A stretch of DNA of 64,000 nucleotides from contig CAJUIW010000002.1 in the NCBI GenBank assembly GCA_910586895.1, positions 179,806-243,805 on the forward strand, in the 5' to 3' direction. The first letter of the stretch is position 1. The number at the start of each line of letters is the position of its first letter. The DNA comes from an uncultured Muribaculaceae bacterium (GTDB lineage Bacteria; Bacteroidota; Bacteroidia; Bacteroidales; Muribaculaceae). Both the position numbers and the translations under genes were made by a program. Under the pieces are notes generated by a model. The model was not told the origin of the DNA, searched no databases, and was given only the letters and a program-made list of their open reading frames with translations. Shown piece after piece: positions 43,301 to 52,200 of this stretch.

Positions 43301-43430
43301 GGTCCTCAACAAGGTATCCGTAGGTTATACTGTTGCCCACGCAAGCCACTCGTATTTTATCACCGGATGCGAACACTGCCGCTGTCATTGACAGCAGCAG
43401 TGTTATAAGAGTAAGAAATCTGCGATTCAT
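40332..43430 (-). CDS. SGNH esterase / sialate O-acetylesterase / Kelch mutarotase fusion
   Basis: 1032 residues with a signal peptide, three enzyme-like domains in one chain. Residues 25-220 are an SGNH/GDSL hydrolase: GNSITYG (Ser34), GVND (103-106), DGIH (Asp196, His199). Residues 225-690 are a sialate O-acetylesterase: GQSNMEL (Ser313), WYQGESN (485-491), DVHPRDK (563-569). Residues 701-1032 are a Kelch propeller of the NanM (N-acetylneuraminate epimerase) type. It would de-O-acetylate sialic acids and convert the alpha to the beta anomer in the periplasm. In other Bacteroidales these are usually separate genes (nanS, nanM). Confidence 0.87.
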   Translation of the reverse strand: MNRRFLTLITLLLSMTAAVFASGDKIRVACVGNSITYGYLVEDREHNAWPFKLQTMLGDKYEVGNFGKSRSTLLEKGHYPYVNQPEYKAALEFKPDIVVIHLGVNDTDPRNWPNLNGEFVTDYVRLIDSFRKVNPNVRVMIALLSPLSAKHYRFRSGTRDWRLEIQQKIMDVAKATGAELIDFNEPLRDHQNLLPDGIHPNAEGEALLAEAARAAITGDYGGLKLPAVYQSGMVLQRNRPLTFHGTADAGSRITLTLDNRTYHATTNNRGKWSITTAPIVTGPEYTLSISDGKETVTLTDILAGEVWLATGQSNMELTLRASTGGKELIAASADDGLRIYNQKEIARTDNVLWSDSICDLMDHLKHFRPAKWEKIGPANAGNFSAVAYNFARALRDSLQVPVGIICNAVGGSPIESWIDVNTLEEKMPEVLVNWRKNDYLMPWVQQRVGENIGNRPAGRHPYEPSYLYAAALRELEGLPIAGAIWYQGESNGHNPYLYKQLFPLLAESWRKAFASDSMPIYFVQLSSINRSSWPEFRNMQRELSRSVPHTGMAVTHDVGDSLDVHPRDKRPVGNRLARLALNRTYGMADVVCQGPEVSSAIAGTDGRVTLTMDTHGSRLMTSDGHAPRTFEVAEIEGIYYPATAVINGNEITISNMEVKKPRYVRYGWQPFTRANVTNSEGIPTSTFAMEVDNASDYDVEAGMEVGISAPFAGMLDGQLITAGGCNFPVDPMGPASTKKFYKGVYAADPATMQWQRIGSLPEGMAYGATAPADGGLILIGGTSASEALRDVNKLTVADGKVTLAPLPQLPAAVDNMAAAAIGSKVYVAGGNVAGKPSRQLFVLDLDNLSAGWKKLRDMPGNPRVQPAMAAAKDANGEVCLYLWGGFAGKHDGKQATLETDGLKYTPSKGKWSELPAPVDAQGNPISTGGGTAATMTDGRIAVAGGVNKEVFLEALRNQAPDYLQHPIEWYRFNDNVLLFNPATGTWSIDGTDKNAARAGAVMIADQNNGFYLIGGELKPRIRTAETLHITLK

Positions 43431-43439
43431 TATTGATGG

Positions 43440-44633
43440 TTAGATTTTCTGGTTTATTTCGTCAATCAGCATGCCGCTTTTTATCAGCATGCGCGGTATG
43501 TGGAACGGCCCCTTGAAGAGGTTGCCCTTGGCCGGCTGCGCCACCGATCCGTCGCGGTGGAGATAGCCGAACCATTCACCGTAGACAGGGTCAGGCAGAA
43601 ATTCGTAAGCCCAGTCACTTGCCATTTCGTGAAGCTCCAGATAGCGGGTGTCGCCTGTAGCCTCGTAGGCATACAGCGTGGCGATCACGGCCTCTGTCTG
43701 GGGCCACCAGAACTTCATGTCCTGCGAGTAGTCCTGAGCCGGGAAGCCCTTGCAGTCGCGGAAATTGATGATTCCGCCAAACTCCTCGTCCCAGCCCCAT
43801 TTCCAGCTCCAGTCCAGGATGGTAAGGGCCATATCCTTGATATCCTTGTCCCAGCCGCGATATTTGGCCTCTTCGAGCAGGAACCATGCCGTTTCGATGC
43901 AGTGGCCCGGGTTGATCACGCGTCCGTTCAGCGTGTCTATCAGCTCGCCCTTCGGTCCTACCATTTCAAGCAGCGCTTCATATTCGGGGTGCATGAAGTA
44001 GGTGCGTATCGCCTCTATCGAGCGGTCAATCTGCTCGTTGAGAGCCGGGTCCTGGATAACCTCGCGTATGCGGGCCGCGGTGTTGATCAGAATCATGGTC
44101 ACCGAGTGGCCCTGCGCCTGAAGAGTGGGCAGATACTTCGGTTCGAGTATTCCGGGGGTGTTGATGAAGTGCTGTATGTTCTTGAACAGGGCAAGCGCCT
44201 TTTCGGCATATGTGCGGTCACCGGTAGCCAGAGAATACTCGCTCATGGCTATTGCAGCGAAGCATTCCGAGAACACGTAGCGGCGTTTGCGCAGCGGGGT
44301 GCCGTCGGCCATCACCTCGAAGTACATGCGGCCGTCCGAGTCAAAGCAGTGTTTCTCTATGAAGTCGATACAGCTGCGTGAGAAGTCGAGGTATTCCTGA
44401 CGCTTCTCCACATTGTTGTAGGCAAAGGCATAGATGAAGCCGCAGCGTCCCTGGAACCATACCGATTTGGTGCTGTCCATCAGGTCGCCCTTGCGGTCAA
44501 CGCAGGTGTACACACCGCCGTTCACCTTGTCCCAGCCATGTTCAAGCCAGAAAGGAAGGATGTCATTGATAAGATCGTGGCGATAGCGGTCGCCCCAATG
44601 TTTCAGGTATGCTTTCGGGTCAGTTCTCCACAT
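43440..44633 (-). CDS. nanE: N-acylglucosamine 2-epimerase (AGE family)
   Basis: 397 residues, cytoplasmic, an (alpha/alpha)6 barrel. AGE-family features: DVKSVWFQGRCGFIYA-like segment (SVWFQGRCGFIYAFAYN), NPGHCIETAWFLLEEA with the catalytic His, and KFWWPQTEAVIATL. GEWFGYLHRDG completes the pocket. In the Bacteroides pathway this enzyme turns ManNAc, released by the lyase, into GlcNAc, in place of the phosphorylating route of E. coli. It lies 5 bases from nanA and 9 bases from the esterase fusion gene, inside the operon. The symbol follows Bacteroidales usage and differs from the E. coli NanE. Confidence 0.9.
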   Translation of the reverse strand: MWRTDPKAYLKHWGDRYRHDLINDILPFWLEHGWDKVNGGVYTCVDRKGDLMDSTKSVWFQGRCGFIYAFAYNNVEKRQEYLDFSRSCIDFIEKHCFDSDGRMYFEVMADGTPLRKRRYVFSECFAAIAMSEYSLATGDRTYAEKALALFKNIQHFINTPGILEPKYLPTLQAQGHSVTMILINTAARIREVIQDPALNEQIDRSIEAIRTYFMHPEYEALLEMVGPKGELIDTLNGRVINPGHCIETAWFLLEEAKYRGWDKDIKDMALTILDWSWKWGWDEEFGGIINFRDCKGFPAQDYSQDMKFWWPQTEAVIATLYAYEATGDTRYLELHEMASDWAYEFLPDPVYGEWFGYLHRDGSVAQPAKGNLFKGPFHIPRMLIKSGMLIDEINQKI

Positions 44634-44638
44634 GATTT

Positions 44639-45562
44639 TCAGAATTTGTTACAACGTTCAAAGAATCCGATCTCCTCAAGTTCCTTCTTCATCGCGGCCT
44701 CCTCTTCCGGAGTCACGTTGCGGAACGGAGTGCGGTTGGGGCCCAGATCAAGGCCTATCAGCTTCATGATGCGCTTGCCACCTACTATATTGCCACGGTA
44801 GCGGCATATCACGTTGATCACCTCCTGTGAGAAGTTCTGATGGTCACGCGCGGCTTCGAGGTCGCCTGCTTTCCAGGCATCGATGATAGCCACGAGCTCA
44901 CGGCCGTTGTAGTTGGTGGTACCGCCTATGCCTCCGCGTGCTCCGCCCATAGCCAGACAGGGGAGGATGGTTTCATCCTGTCCGTGGAGCATGTCAAACT
45001 TACCGTTCTTGTACAGGCGGCACTGGTTGTATTCATACATGCTTTCAAACGTGTACTTGATGCCAGCGAAGTTGGGCACGCGTCCATCCACGGTGGCGAG
45101 CAGTTCTGTCATCGGCAGATATGCGCCGTTGAATGCCGGGATATGATAGTAGTAGAATGGGAGTTCCGGAGCTCCGGCTGCTATCTCCTCGATATACTTC
45201 ACGAGCTCTTCCACACGTCCTATCTTCGGGAAGGGGGGAGCCATTGCGCCGATACCCCATGCGCCTATGCGTGCGGCATGTTCAGCCAGCTTGCGGCTTG
45301 AGCGGGCGCAGCAGCTGCCCACGTGCACTATCACCTTGAAGCCTTCGGGAGCGGCTTTCACCCATTCTTCGGCCAGAGCCATGCGTTCCTCGTCGGTGAG
45401 CATGTAGCCTTCGCCTGATGAACCGTTGATAAACACACCCTTGAGCCCGTTCTTCTGAAGCATGCGGGCATATTCGGGTATAGGCGCGAGGTTCACATTA
45501 CCGTCAGCGTCAAATGGGGTGAAGGGGGCATCGATAAGCCCCTCTATTTTTTCAAATTCCAT
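44639..45562 (-). CDS. nanA: N-acetylneuraminate lyase
   Basis: 307 residues, DHDPS/NAL superfamily barrel. Cleaves Neu5Ac to ManNAc and pyruvate. Carboxylate-binding motif GSSGEG (residues 47-52), the catalytic Tyr in FYYYHIP (136-142) and the Schiff-base Lys169 in GIKYTFES. Length and the NAL-like spacing of these motifs, plus neighbours nanE and nanT, favour the sialic acid lyase over dihydrodipicolinate synthase. Third step of the imported sialic acid route, upstream of the epimerase gene. Called nanL in some Bacteroides papers. Confidence 0.92.
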   Translation of the reverse strand: MEFEKIEGLIDAPFTPFDADGNVNLAPIPEYARMLQKNGLKGVFINGSSGEGYMLTDEERMALAEEWVKAAPEGFKVIVHVGSCCARSSRKLAEHAARIGAWGIGAMAPPFPKIGRVEELVKYIEEIAAGAPELPFYYYHIPAFNGAYLPMTELLATVDGRVPNFAGIKYTFESMYEYNQCRLYKNGKFDMLHGQDETILPCLAMGGARGGIGGTTNYNGRELVAIIDAWKAGDLEAARDHQNFSQEVINVICRYRGNIVGGKRIMKLIGLDLGPNRTPFRNVTPEEEAAMKKELEEIGFFERCNKF

Positions 45563-45609
45563 AATTAATTTGTAGTAAGGTCAGTGTTATATGATTTTTT
45601 TATAAGTTT

Positions 45610-46908
45610 TTATGCTTCTGCTGTTTCGGCGCTCAGGTTGGAGGCGCTTTCAGCCAGTTCCTGGTCCTTGTCGTCATATTTCGGACGGAGCACACACAGC
45701 TGCAGTGCCAGAGCTACGAGCAGGATGCCGCCCATTATGGCGAAGCACATTCCCAGGCCCACCGAATCGGCCAGGCCGCCGAGCAGCTGGGTGGTGATGG
45801 CGCCCATTATCACTCCGAGCGAGTTCATGAAGCCGTAGGCCATGGCACGCTGACGTGATGATACAAACTGGCAGAGGATAGGCATGTTGTTGGCGTCAAA
45901 CATTCCGTAGCCCACGCCGAAGAACAGGCCGGCGAGTACCGACAGCCATGCGTTGTGGGCCAGCCCTATCAGCACGAGTGCGGGTATCATCATGGCAAGT
46001 CCTATGGCGCTGGTGAATATGCGGCCGCGCACGTTGCGCTTCACCCAGCGGTCGCTTATCGGACCGCCTATCATCACGCCTATGAAGCTTGACACGGCAA
46101 TGGTCAGAGTGGCCATCGGGCCTGCCCACTCCATGCTCATGCCCAGGTTGTCCTTGAACAGTGTCGGGAGCCAGTTCTTCGTGGCCCAGCCCGGTATGGA
46201 GCTTGTGGCGAAGAAGAAGAGTATCACCCAGAACGCCACCATGCCGAACACTACAGCGAGTGACTGTATCATCGATTCCGAATTGCGTTTCGGCTGCTTG
46301 GCTGTCTGCGCTGGAGACGCTGCTCCATGTCCGCTCTTCTCATGCAGCAGGAATATCAATATCACGGCGTAGGCCACGCCGATTATTCCGAACCAGTGGA
46401 ATGTCGACTGCCATGACCATGTCGTGGCCACGAGCGAACCGAATCCGCCCAATGCCTGGCCGCAGTAGAGGCCGGTCATGTGCAGGCCTATGGCGAGTGA
46501 GCGCCCCTTGCCGGTGAAATAGTCTGCTATAAGTGACAGAGCCGAAGGTATATACAGCGCCTCGCTGATACCCATGATGCCGCGGAGCCACATCAGCTGT
46601 TGGAAGCTGTCGCAGTAGCCCATGGCGAAAGTCACGGCCGACCATACGCCTAACGAGCCTACTATAAGCCACTTGCGGCTTATGCGGTCAGCTACGGCTC
46701 CTGAGAATGGGCTGGCAATACCGTAAACCCACAGGAATATTGCCATAAGCGCGCCGAACGCCTCGGCATTGTTGAGCGCCGGTATGTCGAGCGCTATGTT
46801 GCTCTGCATTGTGGAGAGCATCTGGCGGTCCATGTAGTTCAGCAGTGCCACTACCCATAGAAGCGCCACTACTATCCATGGATAGATGTTTGATTCTTTC
46901 TTGGTCAT
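45610..46908 (-). CDS. nanT: MFS transporter, probable sialic acid uptake
   Basis: 432 residues from the ATG at 46908. Twelve predicted membrane segments with the MFS loop motif after TM2 (GAVADRISRKW) and NYMDRQML in TM1, as in the anion:cation symporter group. It imports the sugar across the inner membrane. First gene of the nanT-nanA-nanE-fusion-creatininase unit, which has its own promoter box at 46988-46995. Substrate is inferred from the operon, not from residues. A longer frame upstream would start inside the leader and is unlikely. Confidence 0.87.
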   Translation of the reverse strand: MTKKESNIYPWIVVALLWVVALLNYMDRQMLSTMQSNIALDIPALNNAEAFGALMAIFLWVYGIASPFSGAVADRISRKWLIVGSLGVWSAVTFAMGYCDSFQQLMWLRGIMGISEALYIPSALSLIADYFTGKGRSLAIGLHMTGLYCGQALGGFGSLVATTWSWQSTFHWFGIIGVAYAVILIFLLHEKSGHGAASPAQTAKQPKRNSESMIQSLAVVFGMVAFWVILFFFATSSIPGWATKNWLPTLFKDNLGMSMEWAGPMATLTIAVSSFIGVMIGGPISDRWVKRNVRGRIFTSAIGLAMMIPALVLIGLAHNAWLSVLAGLFFGVGYGMFDANNMPILCQFVSSRQRAMAYGFMNSLGVIMGAITTQLLGGLADSVGLGMCFAIMGGILLVALALQLCVLRPKYDDKDQELAESASNLSAETAEA

Positions 46909-46987
46909 GATATGTATTGATTCGTAAGGTATTCTGCTTTTTGTCTGTTTTATCCGCAATGCTTCTGCAGTAGGCATCGTCAGATTA

Positions 46988-46995
46988 CAAAGATA
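46988..46995 (-). promoter_or_regulatory. Promoter -7 box of the nanT operon (TATCTTTG)
   Basis: Exact box on the minus strand, 79 bases before nanT. A TTTG lies 23 bases further upstream (47022-47019). Confidence 0.6.
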
Positions 46996-47067
46996 GTAAA
47001 TTCTGATATTCGCGGATGCAAATTATCGCTAATTTTTACACATGATATATGCAGCCGTATAAAAAAA

Positions 47068-47222
47068 TGACTATGCGGAATTCATCATGCTTGCTTCCGG
47101 ACATGTAGTAACATGAAAAGAGATTATCACCTTTACGTTCTTTTAACCTATTCCTAATACCAATCAGATTTCTAACCTGATGCCGTAACGGTGTGCCCGG
47201 ATGCAGAGATTCCGCATAGTCA
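47068..47222. repeat. Perfect 14-bp inverted repeat around a 127-bp segment
   Basis: TGACTATGCGGAAT (47068-47081) and ATTCCGCATAGTCA (47209-47222). The enclosed bases have no open frame and no clear promoter box. It lies in the 416-base gap between nanU and nanT, upstream of the nanT promoter. Could be ends of a small mobile element, a DNA inversion site or a long-range RNA stem. Confidence 0.6.
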
Positions 47223-47266
47223 GTATGGGGTGGAGAGAGAAGAATTTCTTTTGTTATTGTTAAAGA

Positions 47267-47298
47267 AAGGCGGGAGCGCTTGCGGGCGCTCCCGCCTT
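47267..47298 (-). terminator. Terminator of the nanO-nanU unit
   Basis: On the minus strand AAGGCGGGAGCGC pairs with GCGCTCCCGCCTT around a 6-base loop, followed by TCTTTAAC. Located 26 bases after the nanU stop. Confidence 0.75.
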
Positions 47299-47324
47299 GG
47301 ATCGGATGTTATGATCGATACCTA

Positions 47325-49193
47325 TTAATGTTCAATCCAGGGACCGCCATCCTGTTCAGCTGACGGAGCTTCATATCCGGGAGTCTGTTTCAGTTTCGGG
47401 TCATCAGTGAGAAGGCTCAAGTCAAGTGGCCAGAGTACAAGGTGCTTCTGGGTAGCGTAGTCAAGCACAGGCTTGCTGGTTTCAACCACCAGGCAGCTTG
47501 CAAGCTGGTCAAGGTTACCTGATATTTCATTCCACATCGGATGTGCATCTACGTCGAGTCCGTAGCCTAAGCATCCTTCCGGACGGAATATAAGGTGATC
47601 GGCGTCAGAGCCATCCTTCACAGCTGTCATGCGGCGGAGGTCCCACCAGCGCTGACCCTCCTGGAAGAACTCTTTTGTCTTTTCCTGAAGGATTGCCACC
47701 TCATTTTCAAGGAACGAACCGGCGCGGTAAGCGAAGCGAGCTTCATCCCAGTTGTCACCGTAAGCGCGCTTGCGTATGGCGTTGAGGTACTTCTCGACAT
47801 CGTTGTTGTTACCCTCGTAGTTGGCTATCTCTGCAAGATAGGTGTACACGAGTGCCAGACGGTAGTACATCATGTCGTTGGCTCCTACCATCACACCCTG
47901 GTTGCCCATCAGTCCGTGATACTTCCATACGTAGCAGCCTGCCAGATGGTAGTTTTCAGGATTGAAGTTCTCTATGTAGCGTACATTATTGTCCAGCTCA
48001 TCCTGTGTGGGCAGGTACATGGGCTGAAGTGTGTAGATACGGCTGTCCTCGCGGTCAAACTGATAGAAGTACGCGTTCTTCACAGCGTAGTGCTGCTGAC
48101 CGTTCATACGGGTGTTGAAGAAGTCGGTCTGGGTTTCAACCTGTGTAACAGGATTGTAGTAGAATGTTGAACGGCTTGCATTGTCTGACCATGTGGTGCC
48201 GTCAGCTTCCACTGCGTTCCAGAATACACCTTTCGGAGTCTGGCCGGTCACTACGTCGTACATTATGTAGTTAAACCAGTTGTTGGTGTATTCGGTCACT
48301 GAATAGAATGTTGAGAATATACGTTCGGGGTTATTCTCTTTGGTGTTGATGGCGTCATTGAATGTCGGTGCGAGGCTGTAGCCGTAGTTGTTCAGCACGT
48401 TGAGGAAGTACTGCTTTGCAGTGGCCACATCGGCAGGCTTGGCTGTGTGGTCGCCTGTCGAAACCTTGCCGCTCCAGAGATATACTTCACCGGCAAGCAT
48501 TTCGGTAGCAGCCTTACTCCAGTAATATACACCATTGTTGGCCTTGTATATCGAGTTGTTGTATGACGCGCCTGCATTGAAGTGCTGCAGCGATGCGTTG
48601 ACATCGCTCTTTATTTGAGTCAGCAGTTCCTCTGCGGTGCTGCGGGGCATCTGTAGTGACAGGTCATCATAATTGCCGAGCACTACATCTGCCTCAATAC
48701 GCAGAGGTGCAGTTCCGTACATTTTGTGGAGTTGGAAGAAGCAATATGCGCGCATACCGTAAACCATACCGAGCAGATATTCACGGCAGTTTTCTGACAG
48801 TACGCTGCCGTTTGTCTCAGCATAATGCAGGAATGTATTGCAGTCAGATATGGTGTAGAAATAGCTTGCGAAATCGCTGAACTGAGGATGAGCCGGATCT
48901 ATATTGTTGCGTGGGGGATCAAGGTCACGTAGACCTGAACCGTCCGTGCCGTGAAGTGGTGAGTAGTAGTCAGTGCGGTATTCACCGGCTGAGAACATTG
49001 TCTGTTTGTCAAAGCGGGCACGCCAGCGGTTCATCATGGCGGTCACGTTGCCGGTAAACTGTGTCTCGTTTTGCCAGAAACTGCCGGCATCGAACTGGTC
49101 AGGATTTGATTCGTCGAGGTCACAGGAAGTGAACATCAGCCCCGAACCTGCAATGGCTATGGCAGCCCATATATTTAATAATTTCTTATTCAT
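47325..49193 (-). CDS. nanU: SusD-family lipoprotein, sialic acid type (NanU-like)
   Basis: 622 residues. Lipoprotein signal with lipobox FTSC (Cys about residue 24). SusD/RagB features: N-terminal TPR-like helices (SYFYTISDCNTFLHYAE), a long variable middle, and the C-terminal EGQRWWDLRRM signature typical of the family. By position with the TonB receptor and the nan genes it corresponds to NanU, which binds Neu5Ac at the outer surface in Tannerella and Bacteroides. Specificity is inferred from context. Confidence 0.88.
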   Translation of the reverse strand: MNKKLLNIWAAIAIAGSGLMFTSCDLDESNPDQFDAGSFWQNETQFTGNVTAMMNRWRARFDKQTMFSAGEYRTDYYSPLHGTDGSGLRDLDPPRNNIDPAHPQFSDFASYFYTISDCNTFLHYAETNGSVLSENCREYLLGMVYGMRAYCFFQLHKMYGTAPLRIEADVVLGNYDDLSLQMPRSTAEELLTQIKSDVNASLQHFNAGASYNNSIYKANNGVYYWSKAATEMLAGEVYLWSGKVSTGDHTAKPADVATAKQYFLNVLNNYGYSLAPTFNDAINTKENNPERIFSTFYSVTEYTNNWFNYIMYDVVTGQTPKGVFWNAVEADGTTWSDNASRSTFYYNPVTQVETQTDFFNTRMNGQQHYAVKNAYFYQFDREDSRIYTLQPMYLPTQDELDNNVRYIENFNPENYHLAGCYVWKYHGLMGNQGVMVGANDMMYYRLALVYTYLAEIANYEGNNNDVEKYLNAIRKRAYGDNWDEARFAYRAGSFLENEVAILQEKTKEFFQEGQRWWDLRRMTAVKDGSDADHLIFRPEGCLGYGLDVDAHPMWNEISGNLDQLASCLVVETSKPVLDYATQKHLVLWPLDLSLLTDDPKLKQTPGYEAPSAEQDGGPWIEH

Positions 49194-49218
49194 GATTTTT
49201 TAATGCTGTTTCGGTTTT

Positions 49219-52200
49219 TTAGAATGAAACATTGAGTCCGAAGAGGACAGTGCGGGGCAGATTGTATGTACCTGCGCTGTCAGAGGTACCGCCGATTGCG
49301 GCAGTTGCGTCCGGAAGAGGAAGTGTTGTCTTCTTCAGGTATCCGAGGTTCTGACCTGTTACGCTCAGGGTCAGGCCCTGGCTGCGGAACTTGCGGCAGA
49401 TATTGTCAGGCAGAGTGTAGCTCAGCGACAGTTCGCGGCAAGCGAGGTAGGCTCCGCTCTGTGCGCAGAAGTCGTTGACACGGCTCCATGAGTTGGTACC
49501 CATGTTAGAGGCTATCACGTAGCGGGGATACTTGGCATTCACGTTATCCTCTCTCCATGTGTCCTTGAGCTGTGAGGGGGCTGAGTAAGTACCCTGGCCG
49601 GCACCCATCCACCATGACAGCGCGCCGTCATATACGGTGAAGTCAAAGCCCATGTCGAAGCGGGCGTAGAGCGAAAGTCCTTTCCATGACAGTGTGGTGT
49701 TGAAGCCGCCTGTCCAGTGGGGCATACGGTTGCCGAGGTCATACTGGTCGTACTGGTCAATCACGTTATCGCCGTTGCGGTCCATCCATACGGCATCACC
49801 CGGCTGAAGCTTTACTGCGCCGCTGGCAAGTCCTAAGGCCTGGAGTTTGGCAAGGCCTGAAGCGTTGGCGTAGATATTGACGGAAGATAATGCTGAGCGT
49901 GATATGTCGATGTAGTCACCCAGTGCTTCCACATCAGCCTGTGAGCGGAGTATCTTCGCGTGTTTGTAGCCCCAGAGGTGCAGAGGTTCCTGACCTTCCT
50001 GCAGGCCGCTTACGTATATCTTGTCATCACCATTGCCGGTATATACCTGCTGGCCACCCTGACGGTTGTTGTCTTCACCGTTAAACGGTAATTCAACAAC
50101 GATGTTCTTGTTGTAGGTGAGGTTGATGCCTGCAGTCCATGAGAAATCGCGGGTGCGCAGAATAGTTGCGTTAATGTCGATTTCGACACCCTGGTTGCGG
50201 AATGAACCGTTATTGGTGGTTATGGATTCCCATCCGGTTGTCGGTGGAAGGGATTTGGCGGCGTACTTGTCCATGGTCAGACGGTTGTAGTAGGCCAGGT
50301 CGACATTCAGGCGGTTCTGCCAGAAGCCGAAGGTAAGGCCTATGTCAAATGTGCGGGTGCGTTCCCACTTCAGGCCGAGGTTCGGCAGAGTTGAGAGCAG
50401 GAAGCCCTGGTTGCCGCCATACTGGTATGCGGAGTATGCTCCGAGCAGTGTGTAGTAGCCTATGACATTGGAGTTGACCACGCCGTTCAGACCGTAAGAT
50501 GCACGCAGCTTACCGTAGTTGATGAACGACAGCGGTTCGTAGTTGTGGAAGAAATCCTCCTTGGTGAATACCCAGCCGGCCGATGCTCCGGGGAAGAAGC
50601 CCCAGCGGTTGTTCTGCAGGCGTGAGTAGCCGTCTTCACGGAAAGTTGCTGCTACAAGGTACTTGTCCATGTAGTCATATTCCACACGGCCGAAGTATGA
50701 AAGGATATCTTCATTCTGATGCCATGAATCAATGGTGCGGGTCGATGCCTTGTAGGGATTCTGGGTTCCGGAGAATGTGTAGCCGAGGTCCATGAAGTCA
50801 TCGGTCACGGCGCCTGAACCGGCGGCGCTGAATCCTTTGTATTGACGCTTGTAGTATTCCACACCTAACATGGCGTTCACTGTGTGCGCTTCATTGAAGG
50901 TGCGATTGAAGTTGGCTACAAGATTGTAAGTCTGGTCAAAGTAGCGGAAGAACTGTGCGCTTGAGCTGCGCTCCTGATTCATCGCGCCGTTGATGTTTGT
51001 CTGGATATCCTTGTTGAACGATTCGTCAAATTCCTCGTTATAGAACCAGCTCATGGTGCCTTTAAGGGTAAGCCCCTTCATGATGGTGGCTGTGAGGCTC
51101 TGGGTCATCTGGAATTTGTCGCTCTGGTTCTTGCGGATGAATTTCTCAGGCTGGTAGTGCAGGTTGATTGATGTACCTGAGAGGTTTACGCCGAACAGCT
51201 GCTTGCCCTCTTCGTTGACAAGACGTGCGGTAGGAGGCATAGAGGCGATACGGCCGAATACGAGCGCGTTGGTCATTACGCCGGCAGCGTTGTTCCAGTT
51301 GGCACGGGTAAAGTTGAACACCGAGTTTGCTTCAAGCCAGCTGGCTATTTTGTAGCCTCCTGTGAGTGAGAAGTTGTAACGTTTGTAGAATGTTTCTGGC
51401 AGTGCGCCGTCGCTCTTGTAGTAGCCGAGCGATGCGTAGTAGTTACCGCGGTCGTTACCTCCTGAGAAGCTCAGGTTGTAGTCCTGTGTGGCGGTATTCT
51501 CTGCCTTGTTATGCTTCATCAGGTCAGTGTTCTTGTACAGGATGTAGCGTTCGGGGAACACGTTGCCTGTGCCTGTGCCGTCAGAGAGTCCGCTCAGCGG
51601 GTCGCGCATTGACTGCCATCCGTAGTCAAGGAGATATTTGTTTTCATCGGTCATTGTCAGCACGTTCCAGAGGCTCTTGTCATTTACTGATGTGTTGCCA
51701 AGTGAATAGGGCTGCGAACCGTTGTTGAGGTTGGCGAAGAAGTTGTGCAGCCATGTGCCTTCATTCTCAGGATTGGCTGTGGCGTATGTGGCGCGGCGCA
51801 TATAGTCGAGATATGTTCCGGCGTCTACCCAGTCGTAGCCGTTGGTATAGTTGGTGATACCGTACTTCACATTCAGAGTCACGCGGCTTGAACCTGCCTT
51901 GCCCTGCTTGGTAGTGATAAGAATAACACCGTTGGCGGCGCGGGCTCCGTAGAGTGCGGTTGCACCGGCGTCCTTCAGCACATCCATGTTTTCGATATCG
52001 TTGGGGTTGATGTCGGCGAGGCTGCTTCGGATCTGACCATCTACTACAATCAGAGGATTTGATGCGGCCCCGTCCCAGTTTGTACCACCGCGCACGGTGA
52101 TGGTGGGGGTAGCTGAAGGGTCACCTGAATTTACATCAACCTTCACACCTGACACTGCACCTGCAAGAGCCTGGGCGGGGTTGGAGTTGGCACCTACGGT

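Noticed and set aside
44639..45562. Dihydrodipicolinate synthase (DapA) instead of sialic acid lyase
   Set aside because: The operon with nanT, an AGE epimerase and O-acetylesterase, together with the GSSGEG/YYYHIP/GIKY pattern, favours the lyase.
47068..47222. Annotating the inverted repeat as a proven invertible promoter
   Set aside because: No TAnnTTTG box was found inside on either strand and no recombinase is in the window; kept only as a finding.
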